Shown one piece after another: positions 55,383 through 63,889 of a DNA stretch of 64,000 bases. Origin of the DNA: Myxococcus xanthus (GTDB taxonomy: Bacteria > Myxococcota > Myxococcia > Myxococcales > Myxococcaceae); assembly GCF_900106535.1 (NCBI RefSeq), contig NZ_FNOH01000005.1, positions 372,001 to 436,000 of the forward strand, given 5' to 3'. The position numbers and the translations under genes are program-made. Each line of letters starts with the position of its first letter. Within the stretch, counting starts at the first letter, position 1. A model generated the notes under the pieces. It worked only from the letters and a program-made list of their open reading frames with translations. It did no database searches and was not told where the DNA came from.

Positions 55383-57323
55383 ATGCTAACGAAGGTGATT
55401 GTCGAGAATTTTCGCGGGTTTCATTCATTTACAGCAAACTTCCAAGAAACCAATGTGCTGGTTGGTCCAAACAATGCTGGAAAAACAACGCTCATGTCAG
55501 CCATTCGCTTTGCGTGCGCGGCATATTCCTGGGTTCTGCAGGAAGGCCGCGTTCGTGAGTTTAGGGAATTTCAATCTCAATGCAAAGATGATTATATACG
55601 CATCGACCCACTGGTTTTCTTGGGGCTCAAGACTCTTCTTTGGATTTCTGTGGAGGAGCTAAGTGAGCTCTATTTTGATCCAGACGACTCATTTAGAATT
55701 GAGCTGCATTTCTCTGAGGAGAGCCTGATTGGGCATTTCATTCTCAATGTAGATGACTCGGGGAATGTTGACGTCAAAGTCTGTAGTCCAAAGGTTTTAG
55801 CCGAGGTTCAGGGACTCGAATATGGTACGCACAAACGTGCGCGTCGCATTCTAGAGTTGCTCCGGGAGAATGAGCCCGTTGCCGTATTCATACCTATCTT
55901 TCCAGGTGCGGGCCCCAATGAAGAGTATCGAAGCACTCATGCAGTTGAGCGAATGATGATGCGAGGGCAGCAGAGTCAGATAATCCGAAACTTGGTTGTT
56001 CGTCTCGACAGAGCGGGCCTCGCGCGCTTGAATCGACTCCTTAGGGAATCCGTAGGAGCAACGATTAGTTCATTCACTTCGAAATCGGATTTCGATCGGG
56101 TCGAAAACCTGAAGGTGTATTTTCGAGATCAGGAAGGGGAGCTTGAGCTCGCTTCAGCAGGAGCGGGTTTCAGTAGTCTGATTGCAATATTTTCTGCCCT
56201 CTGGCGATACCGAAAATCAATCGTCGAGCGGCGTCCAGTCTTCTTGCTCCTCGATGAGCCAGAAGCACATCTTCATCCGCGCCTTCAGGGGGTTGTTGCC
56301 ATGTACTTGGCTGAGCTTTCCCGCGAACTGGGGGCGCAACTCTTTATTGCGACCCATTCAGTCGAGGCAATAAATCGGCTCGCACGCCGATCCGATACGT
56401 CGCTTCTAGTTGTGGATAAGAAAGCGACATCTGCAAATATTCTTGCTTCTGAAGGTGTGCTTCTTGACGAACTGGGGCGTTGGTGTGATCTTAGTCTGTT
56501 TTCAAGTATTCAGTTTCTGCGCTCGAGAAAAATATTGTTTTACGAAGGTCCAAGCGACGCAGAACTCCTTAGGCAGTGTGCAGAAGTCTATTTTCGGGGA
56601 CAGCCTAAGTTGCTGGCTCGATTTGGAGCCTGGACGTTTGTTCCACTTGGTGGTGCGGGGAACTCTGCCGCAACGAGTGTGCTTATGCAGGCACTTCGCC
56701 CCTTGCTTTCGGTAGAGGGCCGCTCGGGTAATCCAGTGCACATTGTTCGTGTGTTGGATCGAGACTATAGCCGTTCTCCTGCGTTGGGTCCCTTTAGGGA
56801 GGAGTCTGGCTTTAGATTGCTTGATGTAGTTTGGTCGCGACATAGTATCGAATCTTTATTTCTCGACGCTTCGTGTCTGCTTGGCTGGATTTCGCCAGTG
56901 ATTTTCGGACACCGAAAGGGCGAACAGTGGGTCTCTAGTCGGGAATTGACTGACATCGTTGTCGCTTCGCTCGGTTGTGCCGATCGGGATGAGCAACTTT
57001 TGATGGAGGCTACTGGGCAGTTGATGATAGCCTTGGCTCGAACGAAGAGGGATGACAGTACGCTAGTGAATGCTCTCGAACAGGCAAAGAGCGAGGTTGG
57101 TGCTCGTCCCGATGTTTGGCAAAGAGGTCGGAGTCGCGCAAAGGTTGTTCTAAGCGAAATTCGGAGTCGCCTTCCGTTGATGCTGCAAAATTGTATCCGT
57201 CGAGATGTGGTTCAGATGGTGGCTCATGGGTGGGGAGACGTTGCGCAGAGTGATGTAGAGCGGTTGGTTCCTTTGGAGATACGGAAGTTGCTTGATTATT
57301 TGACTACGTGTGACGATTGCTAA
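55383..57323 (+). CDS. AAA ATPase with C-terminal TOPRIM/DUF4435-like nuclease region (OLD or fused PARIS-like defence protein)
   Basis: 646 residues. Walker A GPNNAGKTT at residues 28-36 after the SMC-like opening LTKVIVENFRGFHSF, an ABC-signature-like block (LELASAGAGFSSL, about 258-270), Walker B VFLLLDEPEAHLHP (about 286-299) and a switch His in IATHSVEAINR (about 322). From about 384 a TOPRIM-type fold follows: ILFYEGPSDAELLRQC (Glu), VRVLDRDYSR (Asp-x-Asp, about 457) and WSRHSIESLFLD (about 485), the last resembling the ENYLL-like motif of DUF4435. Such proteins are single-gene OLD nucleases or fused AriA-AriB (PARIS) anti-phage systems. Sampled lines are 40-60% GC against roughly 65-70% around, and TTA/ATA codons occur. 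The start has a GAGGAG site 9 bases upstream. No partner gene is adjacent. Confidence 0.82.
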   Translation: MLTKVIVENFRGFHSFTANFQETNVLVGPNNAGKTTLMSAIRFACAAYSWVLQEGRVREFREFQSQCKDDYIRIDPLVFLGLKTLLWISVEELSELYFDPDDSFRIELHFSEESLIGHFILNVDDSGNVDVKVCSPKVLAEVQGLEYGTHKRARRILELLRENEPVAVFIPIFPGAGPNEEYRSTHAVERMMMRGQQSQIIRNLVVRLDRAGLARLNRLLRESVGATISSFTSKSDFDRVENLKVYFRDQEGELELASAGAGFSSLIAIFSALWRYRKSIVERRPVFLLLDEPEAHLHPRLQGVVAMYLAELSRELGAQLFIATHSVEAINRLARRSDTSLLVVDKKATSANILASEGVLLDELGRWCDLSLFSSIQFLRSRKILFYEGPSDAELLRQCAEVYFRGQPKLLARFGAWTFVPLGGAGNSAATSVLMQALRPLLSVEGRSGNPVHIVRVLDRDYSRSPALGPFREESGFRLLDVVWSRHSIESLFLDASCLLGWISPVIFGHRKGEQWVSSRELTDIVVASLGCADRDEQLLMEATGQLMIALARTKRDDSTLVNALEQAKSEVGARPDVWQRGRSRAKVVLSEIRSRLPLMLQNCIRRDVVQMVAHGWGDVAQSDVERLVPLEIRKLLDYLTTCDDC

Positions 57324-57403
57324 AGACACCCAAAGAAGACCAGGGGTGAACTAACACTGCTCGGTCAGATAAATCAGGCGTGGCGGCCCCGTGTTGATGG
57401 GAC

Positions 57404-58181
57404 ATGACGCCCGCGCAACTCCACAAGCTCGACCGAGAACTCTCCGGGTACCTGGACACGATGGCAGTAGGAACTAGGCGCACCGAACGACGGCGCGCCC
57501 TGGGCGGCTACGTCACGGGCCTCCTCCTGGACGGAGAGAGCAAGATCATCGAGCCCATGGCGGAACGACTGACCCATGCACCAGACCAGACGGAAGCTCT
57601 GCTCCTGCGATTGCAGCAGTATGTTTCCGGCGCGGCCTGGGATGATGCCGAGGTGCACTGCCACCTCACTCAGAAGTTGGAGCGAGAGCTGCCGGGCCTG
57701 GAAGCCCTCCTCATCGGCGACACGGGATTCCCGAAGAAAGGCATGCATTCCGTGCGGAGCGCACGCCAGTACTCGGGGACCTTGGGCCGCACGGACAATT
57801 GCCAAGTAGCAGTGAGTCTACACGTGACGGGTGAGAAGGGCAGCGGCTGCATTGGAATGCGCTTGTACCTCCCCAGGAATGGATGGCGGACAGGCGCTGC
57901 GTGCGTGCAGCGGGCGTCCCACGGGAGGTTTGCTTCGAGCGAAAATGGGAGGAAGCACTCAAGGTTTTCAATGAGACCTTCGGCTGGGGCGTGAAAGAAG
58001 AGCTGGTCCTGTCCGACTCGGGCTACGGCAGTTGCCGAGATTTTCGTGAGGCGCTTCGAGCCAGGGGATTGCGCTTCCTGGTGGGCGTGCAAGGCAATGC
58101 CAACGTATGGCCCACTGGTGCCAAGCCACAGCTGCCGTACCAGATGAGGCGTCCTCGCACACGCTACGTCGATGAGTTAGG
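57404..58181 (+). pseudogene. IS701-type transposase, frameshifted and cut off at its 3' end
   Basis: The first frame reads LDTMAVGTRRTERRRALGGY, QQYVSGAAWDDAEVHCHLTQ and LIGDTGFPKKGMHSVRSARQ, the DDE endonuclease of IS701-family elements. One base is missing near 57874 (LYLPRNG for an expected LYLPEEW); the rest continues in another frame as VCFERKWEEALKVFNETFGW, LSDSGYGSCRDFREALRARG and FLVGVQGNANVWP. The sequence breaks off at about 58181, where ccoG-derived sequence begins; roughly the last third of a complete transposase is absent. Confidence 0.8.
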
Positions 58182-58316
58182 CCGCTGTTCAGCACCGTGG
58201 ACCGAAGCAGAACGGAGCTTCCGTTCCACTTCACCGTCGAGATAGCGGACTCGGCCTCCGGTGTCGTGAAGCGCATGGAGGCTCGCTTCCTGGGGCCTGC
58301 TGCCACGGGAGGGTAG
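58182..58316 (+). pseudogene. 3' end of ccoG (right copy), 44 codons and stop
   Basis: Reads PLFSTVDRSRTELPFHFTVE, then IADSASGVVKRMEARFLGP and AATGG before a TAG at 58314. The intact gene reads PLFITVDQSGTELPFHFTVE at the same place. The upstream 435 codons are absent. It lies in front of hemN, the natural neighbour of ccoG in cbb3 loci, so this is probably the displaced original end. Confidence 0.82.
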
Positions 58317-58341
58317 GGCAAGGTTCCCCCGGTCAGGGGCG

Positions 58342-58366
58342 CCACGGCGCAGGGGTTGCGCCGTGG
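58342..58366. terminator. perfect hairpin between the ccoG remnant and hemN
   Basis: CCACGGCGCA-GGGGT-TGCGCCGTGG: a perfect 10-bp stem with a 5-base loop, 25 bp after the stop of the ccoG remnant. No T-run follows. It may have ended the original ccoG transcript. Confidence 0.45.
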
Positions 58367-58455
58367 GGGGAGGGGGCCGCAAGACCTGCACGACTTGCGC
58401 CACATCCCCGTCGTGGATGCTCCTGGCACGAGGCTTGGAATGGTGAATCGGTGAG

Positions 58456-59829
58456 ATGGAGCCCCCCCGCCAGGAAGTCCCCACGCCACCCGAAGCCCTG
58501 CTGAGCCGGTACGACGTCTCCGGCCCTCGCTACACCAGCTACCCCACGGCGCCCGAGTGGCGGAAGGACTTCGGTCCGGAGCATCTGGTGGAGCGGCTCG
58601 AGCATGCAGGCTCCCGGGAGCACGCCGAGCCGCTGTCGCTCTACGTGCACTTGCCCTTCTGCCGCAGTCTCTGCTGGTACTGCGGCTGCAACGTCGTCAT
58701 CAGCCGGGACCGGGCCGCGGCGGACCAGTACATCGACCATCTGGAGATGGAGCTGGACCTGGTGGTGCAGCGGCTCGGCTGCCGGCGCTCCTTGTCCCAG
58801 ATTCACTGGGGTGGGGGGACGCCCACCTTCCTGGATGAGCGGCAGCTGGAACGGCTGTGGACGGCGCTCACCCGTCGCTTCCGCATCGCGTCGGACGCGG
58901 AGGTGGCCATCGAAATCCACCCGGCCGTGACGACGCCCGGCCAGCTCACGCTGCTTCGGAGCCTGGGCTTCAACCGCGTGTCCATGGGCCTGCAGGACTT
59001 CGACGCGCGCGTGCAGGAGGTCACCAACCGCATCCAGTCCCCGGAGGAGACGCGGGCGCTGCTGGAGCACGCGCGGCTGCTGGGCTTCAAGGGCGTGAAC
59101 TTCGACCTCATCTACGGTCTGCCACACCAGGACGCCGAGGGGTGGGCCCGCACGCTGGACACGGTGTTGTCGATGCGGCCGGACCGGCTGGCCGTCTACT
59201 CCTTCGCGTTCATGCCCGAAGTGCTGAAGCACCAACGGCGCATGCCCGCGGAGGCCATTCCCAGCGGGCGCGCCAAGCTGGAGTTGTTCCGCTCCGCCTA
59301 CGCGGCCTTTGTGTCCGCGGGCTACCGGCCCATCGGCATGGACCACTTCGCGGTGCCCGAGGACGAACTGGCGCGCGCGCAGGCCGAGCGCCGGCTGGGC
59401 CGCAACTTCCAGGGCTACACCGTCAAGGCCGCGTCGGACGTGGTGGCCATTGGCAGCACCGGCATCAGCGACGTGGACGGCGCGTATGCGCAGAACGTCC
59501 GCGCGCTGCCACGCTACTACGAGCGCGTCTCCCAGGGCTGTCTGGCCACGGAGCGGGGCTTGTCACTGACGGCGGACGACCAGCGCCGCCGCGCGGTCAT
59601 CACCCGGCTCATGTGCAACTTCTGGGTGGACCTGGGGGCGGACGGCGCCGACTACTTCGCGCCGGAGTTGGAGCGGCTGCGCGCGTTCGAGGCCGACGGC
59701 CTGGTGATGCGCACCGGCTCGCAGTTGGAGCTGACGCCCATGGGGCGGCTCTTCGTCCGCAACGTGGCCATGGTGTTCGACGCGTATCTCGCGGGGACGG
59801 AGCGCCCCCGCTTTTCCCGCACGGTGTGA
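58456..59829 (+). CDS. hemN: oxygen-independent coproporphyrinogen III oxidase
   Basis: 457 residues. Radical-SAM enzyme of haem synthesis under low oxygen; converts coproporphyrinogen III to protoporphyrinogen IX. The cluster motif is CRSLCWYCGC (Cys 69, 73, 76 and 78) and the start YDVSGPRYTSYPTAPEW is a HemN hallmark. FGGGTP-like IHWGGGTPTFL, DFDARVQEVTNRIQ and IGSTGISDVDGAYAQN are conserved. It supplies haem to the cbb3 oxidase next door; the hemerythrin gene follows after 11 bp. Confidence 0.95.
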   Translation: MEPPRQEVPTPPEALLSRYDVSGPRYTSYPTAPEWRKDFGPEHLVERLEHAGSREHAEPLSLYVHLPFCRSLCWYCGCNVVISRDRAAADQYIDHLEMELDLVVQRLGCRRSLSQIHWGGGTPTFLDERQLERLWTALTRRFRIASDAEVAIEIHPAVTTPGQLTLLRSLGFNRVSMGLQDFDARVQEVTNRIQSPEETRALLEHARLLGFKGVNFDLIYGLPHQDAEGWARTLDTVLSMRPDRLAVYSFAFMPEVLKHQRRMPAEAIPSGRAKLELFRSAYAAFVSAGYRPIGMDHFAVPEDELARAQAERRLGRNFQGYTVKAASDVVAIGSTGISDVDGAYAQNVRALPRYYERVSQGCLATERGLSLTADDQRRRAVITRLMCNFWVDLGADGADYFAPELERLRAFEADGLVMRTGSQLELTPMGRLFVRNVAMVFDAYLAGTERPRFSRTV

Positions 59830-59840
59830 AGGGGTCGGTC

Positions 59841-60419
59841 ATGGATGCATTGGACGTGTTGAACCAGGAGCACCGCCACATCCAGCGCGTGCTGGTGGTC
59901 CTGGATCGGGCGGTGGCGAAGGGCCGCGATGGGGAGTTCGTCTCGGCCTCGCTCTTCCTGCGCGCCGCGAACTTCTTCCTCACCTTCGTGGACGGCAGCC
60001 ACCACGCGAAGGAGATGGTGCTCTTCCAGACGATGGTGGCGCACCGGCTGCCGCTGGCGCCCGGGCTGCTGGCCCAGGTGTCCGGCGAGCACGGCACCGG
60101 CAGCGAGCACGCGGTGGCCATGCTCTGCGCGGCGGAGGCGATGCTGCGTGGCGGGGAGACGGACCCCGCGCGCATGCTCGACGCGGCGGATGACTGGTTG
60201 CGCCTGTACCGGGGGCACACCGCGGTGGAGGAGGCGCAGGTGTTCCCCATGGCGCGGCGGCTGCTGCCCGCGGGAATCCTGGACCGGATGCGGACGCGCT
60301 TCGCCCGAATCGAGGCGTCGCATGGCTCGCTGGCGGATGCCGCGGATGCCATGGAGCGCGCCTTCACGCCCCCCCCGGCGGGACGTCTCTTCCCGCGCGG
60401 ACCGGTGTGCTCGTTCTAG
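59841..60419 (+). CDS. hemerythrin-domain protein
   Basis: 192 residues, four-helix bundle with a di-iron site. His/Glu ligands are seen in NQEHRHIQRVL, SHHAKEMVLFQTM, SGEHGTGSEH and GHTAVEEAQVFPM. Hemerythrins bind oxygen or nitric oxide; here it is probably an oxygen sensor or buffer serving the low-oxygen genes. It starts 11 bp after hemN and ends at a convergent terminator. Confidence 0.88.
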   Translation: MDALDVLNQEHRHIQRVLVVLDRAVAKGRDGEFVSASLFLRAANFFLTFVDGSHHAKEMVLFQTMVAHRLPLAPGLLAQVSGEHGTGSEHAVAMLCAAEAMLRGGETDPARMLDAADDWLRLYRGHTAVEEAQVFPMARRLLPAGILDRMRTRFARIEASHGSLADAADAMERAFTPPPAGRLFPRGPVCSF

Positions 60420-60427
60420 AATGCGAC

Positions 60428-60458
60428 GGGCGCCGCGGAAGCACTTCCCGCGACGCCC
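60428..60458. terminator. hairpin between convergent genes
   Basis: GGGCGCCGCGGAAG (60428-60441) pairs with CTTCCCGCGACGCCC (60444-60458) with one mismatch and one bulge. It lies between the hemerythrin gene and the convergent DUF4476 gene and could serve both. Confidence 0.5.
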
Positions 60459-60492
60459 GGAGTCCTGCTGTCTGCCTGTCAGCCCGCGCGGG

Positions 60493-61161
60493 TCAGCGCT
60501 GCGAGAGAATGTCGTCCAGCCGCTTCTTGTCGCTGGAGAAGGAGAAGTGGCTGTAGAGCGTGTGGCTGTTCTGCGGGTCAAGGATGTACGGCTTCAGCTC
60601 GCGCACCACGGCCAGCTTGTCCTGGGTGAACTGGAAGTTGCCCAGGAGCTGGCCCACCTGGGAGACCAGGAAGTAGTGGTGCTGGGCCGCCGAGACGAGC
60701 ACGCGCATCTTGTCCTCGGCGAAGGTCTGCAGGGAGATGGAAGAGTGGATGCGGCGCAGCTCGCTGTCCGAGATGGGCCGCACCACCGGCTGCGGGGGCG
60801 GCATCGGCGCCGGAGGCGGGAGGACGGTGGCCAGCAGCGGCGCCCTGTTCACCAGGTCCTGCACGGAGTTCAGCGTCTCCTTGGCGTTGCGGAACTTGTT
60901 GCGCTCCTGCCGGTTCATCCGCTGCTCGGCTTCCTTCAGCAGCTTCTCCAGCCGGTCCAGGCGCTCGTTCAACTCCCGCCGGTCCACCACCACCTGGCTG
61001 CCGGAGTGCTGCGGCGGGTAGTTGGGCTGGTGCGGATGGTGCGGCTGCGGCATCTGCTGCCCCGGCGGCGGGCTGGGCGGACGGCGCATCTCCGCCTGGG
61101 CGTGGGCATCCAGGGAGGGAAGGGCGAAGAGGAGAGCGAGGGAGGTGATCAGGGCCTTCAT
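60493..61161 (-). CDS. secreted DUF4476-domain protein
   Basis: 222 residues. Signal peptide (MKALITSLALLFALPSLDAH), a Pro/His/Gln-rich stretch (about residues 25-55), a coiled-coil helix (LNERLDRLEKLLKEAEQRMN) and a C-terminal DUF4476 domain (LRRIHSSISLQTFAEDKMRV, LYSHFSFSSDKKRLDDILSQ). DUF4476 proteins are common in myxobacteria and of unknown function. The ATG at 61161 follows AGGA; the upstream in-frame start would spoil the signal peptide. Confidence 0.82.
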   Translation of the reverse strand: MKALITSLALLFALPSLDAHAQAEMRRPPSPPPGQQMPQPHHPHQPNYPPQHSGSQVVVDRRELNERLDRLEKLLKEAEQRMNRQERNKFRNAKETLNSVQDLVNRAPLLATVLPPPAPMPPPQPVVRPISDSELRRIHSSISLQTFAEDKMRVLVSAAQHHYFLVSQVGQLLGNFQFTQDKLAVVRELKPYILDPQNSHTLYSHFSFSSDKKRLDDILSQR

Positions 61162-61353
61162 GGGGAGCGTCCTTTCATGTGCTCGAAGCATCTGACGCGC
61201 CGGGGCCGGTTCCATTCAACCGGACGCGGTAGGGCGTACAGCCTGCCTCCGGACCACGGAAGTTCCCCCTGGAGCGGCCTGAGCCGTCCTCGCGCCGCCG
61301 TGCGTATCCCATGACTCCAGGGGGATGGGTAGCCCCCTGTGCCTTCACCTGAG

Positions 61354-61962
61354 TCAGGGGGACGCGGTGCGCTTGGACAGCACCTCTCCGTCCGGCGACA
61401 TCTCGTAGATGAGCGGCACCCCGGTGGCCAGCTCCAGCCCCACCACCTGCTCCCCCGTGAGGTTGTCCAGCTTCATCACCAGGGAACGGTTGGAGTTGCC
61501 GTGGGCCACCACCAGCACGTTCTTCCCCAGGCGCAGGTCTCCGGCGATGGCGCGCTCATAGAACGGCAACACGCGCTCCGCTGTCATCTCCAGGGACTCG
61601 CCGTTGGGGGGCGGCACGTCGAAGGAGCGGCGCCACTCCTTGATTTGCGCGGCCCCCCAACGCTTCGCGGCGTCCGCCTTGTTGAGCCCCTGCAGGTCGC
61701 CGTAGTTGCGCTCGTTGAGGGCGGCGTCCCGGATGGTGGGGACCTGCTGTCCCAACGCGTCCAAGAGGATGGACAGCGTCTCCTGCGCCCGGATGAGCGC
61801 TGACGTATAGGCGACGTCGAACGTCATCCCGCTCAGCGCCTCCGCCGCGCGCCGGGCCTCCTGGCGCCCCTGGTCGGTGAGGGGGACGTCGACGAGGCCG
61901 GTGAAGCGGTTCTCTTGATTCCACAGCGACTGACCGTGTCGGACCAGGACGAGGGTAGGCAT
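61354..61962 (-). CDS. gpmA: 2,3-bisphosphoglycerate-dependent phosphoglycerate mutase
   Basis: 202 residues. Interconverts 3- and 2-phosphoglycerate. The phospho-His motif is LVLVRHGQSLWNQENRFTG (His 9), with the second His in LVVAHGNSNRSLVMKL, Glu in LNERNYGDLQGLNK, and DVPLTDQGRQEA in between. It is slightly shorter than E. coli GpmA (250). The ATG at 61962 places the motif at residue 4; the in-frame ATG at 62040 would add an unrelated extension. Confidence 0.93.
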   Translation of the reverse strand: MPTLVLVRHGQSLWNQENRFTGLVDVPLTDQGRQEARRAAEALSGMTFDVAYTSALIRAQETLSILLDALGQQVPTIRDAALNERNYGDLQGLNKADAAKRWGAAQIKEWRRSFDVPPPNGESLEMTAERVLPFYERAIAGDLRLGKNVLVVAHGNSNRSLVMKLDNLTGEQVVGLELATGVPLIYEMSPDGEVLSKRTASP

Positions 61963-62131
61963 GGCCTTCAGGTAATTCAGAAGCCCTGGGGCGGCCAGGG
62001 GTGTACGCGTCCACCCGGGGCCGGGCGTTCCAGGCTCCACAGTCTCGCGCTTCGTTCAGGCTGCTTTCTCACGCGGTGCCCCTGGTGGAGCCGGGGCCCA
62101 CCGCACTAGAGGGAATGGAGGAGGAGACACC

Positions 62132-63400
62132 ATGGCTCGCAAGGTCGCCGCATCCGCTGATTCCGCGCTGAGCATCACCCTGGCCCGCGCCCGTGCGCAC
62201 TGGCTGCGGACGCAGGGGCTCGCGGAGCCGCTGAAGGGGAGCCTGGAAGAGGTGGTCGCCACGACGGGCTGGGTGCGGACGCTGGGTGGCGTGGACGTGT
62301 ACCTGGCGGTGCGGGCCCGAGTGCCGGGGCTGCGGCGGGCGGACCTGGACGCGGCGGCGGAGGCGTCCCAGCTCCAGGTGATTCCCGCGGTGCGTGGCTG
62401 CATCTACCTGGTGCCTCGCGCCCACGTGCCCCTGGTGATGCGCGTTGCCGAGGAGGCGTACCGCAAGCGGGCCGACCGCGAGCACGAGAAGGTGGGCCTG
62501 GGCGCGAAGGAACTGGCGGACGTGGCCGAGGCCGCGCTGGTGGCGCTGCGCAAGGGGCCGCTGTCCACGGACGCGCTGCGCAAGGCGATGCCCGCGGGCG
62601 TGGTGCGCAGCCTGGGCGAGGTGGGCAAGAAGGTGGGCCTGTCCTCGACGCTGCCGCCCGCGCTGCGCCACCTGGAGTTCGAGGGCAAGGTGGAACGCCG
62701 CACCGAGGGCGGGCGGCTGGATACGGAGCGCTACCTGTGGCGGCTGACGGCTCGCAACCCCTTCACCGGGGCCAAGGTGCCCGCCGCGGCGGAGGAGCGC
62801 AACGCGCGGCTGGCGGCCCTCTTCTTCCGGCAGTTCGGTCCGGCGACGGTGGAGGACTTCGCGGCGTGGTCGGCCTTCTCACAGCGGGACGCGAAGGCGG
62901 CCGTGGCGCGGGCGGGGCTGGTGCCGGTGGCCGTGGAAGGGTACTCGGAGGCGGCCTATGTGCCCGAGGACGTCCTGGCTGATTTGCGAGAGAAGGTCCC
63001 TGCGGCCACGTCCGTGTCCCTGCTGCCCGCGCATGACCTGTATGTCTCGTCGCATGGCGGGCCCGCCTGGGTGACGGACCCCAAGCACCATGGCATCGAG
63101 GTTCCGACGTGGGGCTCCGCCAAGGGCGGCACCCTGGGCGAGGCCGCCCACATCTTCGTCCGCCCCGTGCTGGATGCGGAGCGGCTGGTGGGGCTGTGGG
63201 AGTTCGACCCGAAGGCGGACGACGTGGTGTTCCACACCTTCGAGCCGCTGGCGCCCAAGCGGCGCAAGGCCGTGCAGGCCCTGGCCGAGGACACGGCCAC
63301 GTTCCTTCGAGAGGACTTCAGCCTCGCGCGCAGCTTCAGCCTGGACAACGAGGACTCCGTGCAGAAGCGCGCGGACTTCGTGAAGTCGCTGGGGGAGTAG
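62132..63400 (+). CDS. winged-helix DNA-binding (HTH_42, AlkZ/YcaQ-like) protein
   Basis: 422 residues. Three winged-helix repeats of the HTH_42 family are suggested by ADLDAAAEASQLQVIPAVRG, VGLSSTLPPALRHLEFEGKV and FGPATVEDFAAWSAFSQRDA. Relatives include the DNA glycosylase AlkZ/YcaQ, which unhooks interstrand crosslinks. The catalytic QxQ-type motif was not identified here, so glycosylase activity is uncertain. A strong GGAGGAG site precedes the ATG. Confidence 0.8.
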   Translation: MARKVAASADSALSITLARARAHWLRTQGLAEPLKGSLEEVVATTGWVRTLGGVDVYLAVRARVPGLRRADLDAAAEASQLQVIPAVRGCIYLVPRAHVPLVMRVAEEAYRKRADREHEKVGLGAKELADVAEAALVALRKGPLSTDALRKAMPAGVVRSLGEVGKKVGLSSTLPPALRHLEFEGKVERRTEGGRLDTERYLWRLTARNPFTGAKVPAAAEERNARLAALFFRQFGPATVEDFAAWSAFSQRDAKAAVARAGLVPVAVEGYSEAAYVPEDVLADLREKVPAATSVSLLPAHDLYVSSHGGPAWVTDPKHHGIEVPTWGSAKGGTLGEAAHIFVRPVLDAERLVGLWEFDPKADDVVFHTFEPLAPKRRKAVQALAEDTATFLREDFSLARSFSLDNEDSVQKRADFVKSLGE

Positions 63401-63409
63401 GCCGGAGCC

Positions 63410-63889
63410 TCAGCCCTGGAGCATCCGCGTGAAGCGGCGCTGCATCTCCTCGGGGGACACGTTCTCGATGCGGGCGTTGAGGGCCCAGCGATGGCCGAAC
63501 GGATCTCTCAGGTGCGCCGAGCGTTCGCCGTAGAACTCGTCCTGGATGGGGCGCTCCAGGGTGGCGCCCGCGTCGATGGCACGCTGGGCGGCGGCGTCCA
63601 CGTCATCCACCCGGAGGTTCAGCGAGCACGTCGTGCCCCCGCGGCTCTGGGGGCTCAGGATGTCGTACTCCGGGTATTCGTCCGCGAGCATCAGCGTCAC
63701 ACCGCCCAGGTCCATCTCCGCGTGGCCCACGCGCCCGCTCGGCTCGGTGAGCCGGTACTTCTCCCGGGCGCCGAAGGCGCGTGTGTAGAAGTCGAGCGCG
63801 GCGGGCGCGTCCTTCGTCACCAGGGCCAGGGAGAGGCGGGGGCCCTCGGGGAGCGTCGCGGCGGAGGAGGACGGGTTCTTGTTGTTCAT
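63410..63889 (-). CDS. VOC-superfamily (PhnB/glyoxalase-like) protein
   Basis: 159 residues. VOC beta-alpha-beta-beta-beta repeats: DAPAALDFYTRAFGAREKYR, VGHAEMDLGGVTLMLADEYP and DEFYGERSAHLRDPFGHRWA, as in PhnB-like proteins. The metal ligands expected from family members are His at GHAEM and Glu at the GER segment. The substrate is unknown. The ATG at 63889 follows a GGAAGG site; the stop lies 9 bp from the convergent gene's stop. Confidence 0.9.
   Translation of the reverse strand: MNNKNPSSSAATLPEGPRLSLALVTKDAPAALDFYTRAFGAREKYRLTEPSGRVGHAEMDLGGVTLMLADEYPEYDILSPQSRGGTTCSLNLRVDDVDAAAQRAIDAGATLERPIQDEFYGERSAHLRDPFGHRWALNARIENVSPEEMQRRFTRMLQG

Noticed and set aside
57323..57403. Possible inverted-repeat end of the IS701-type element
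   Set aside because: The other end is missing, so no pairing can be shown.
58424..58439. TGGCAC-N5-TTGGA, a near sigma-54 promoter upstream of hemN
   Set aside because: The essential GC of the -12 box is GG, and the implied transcript start would be only a few bases from the start codon.
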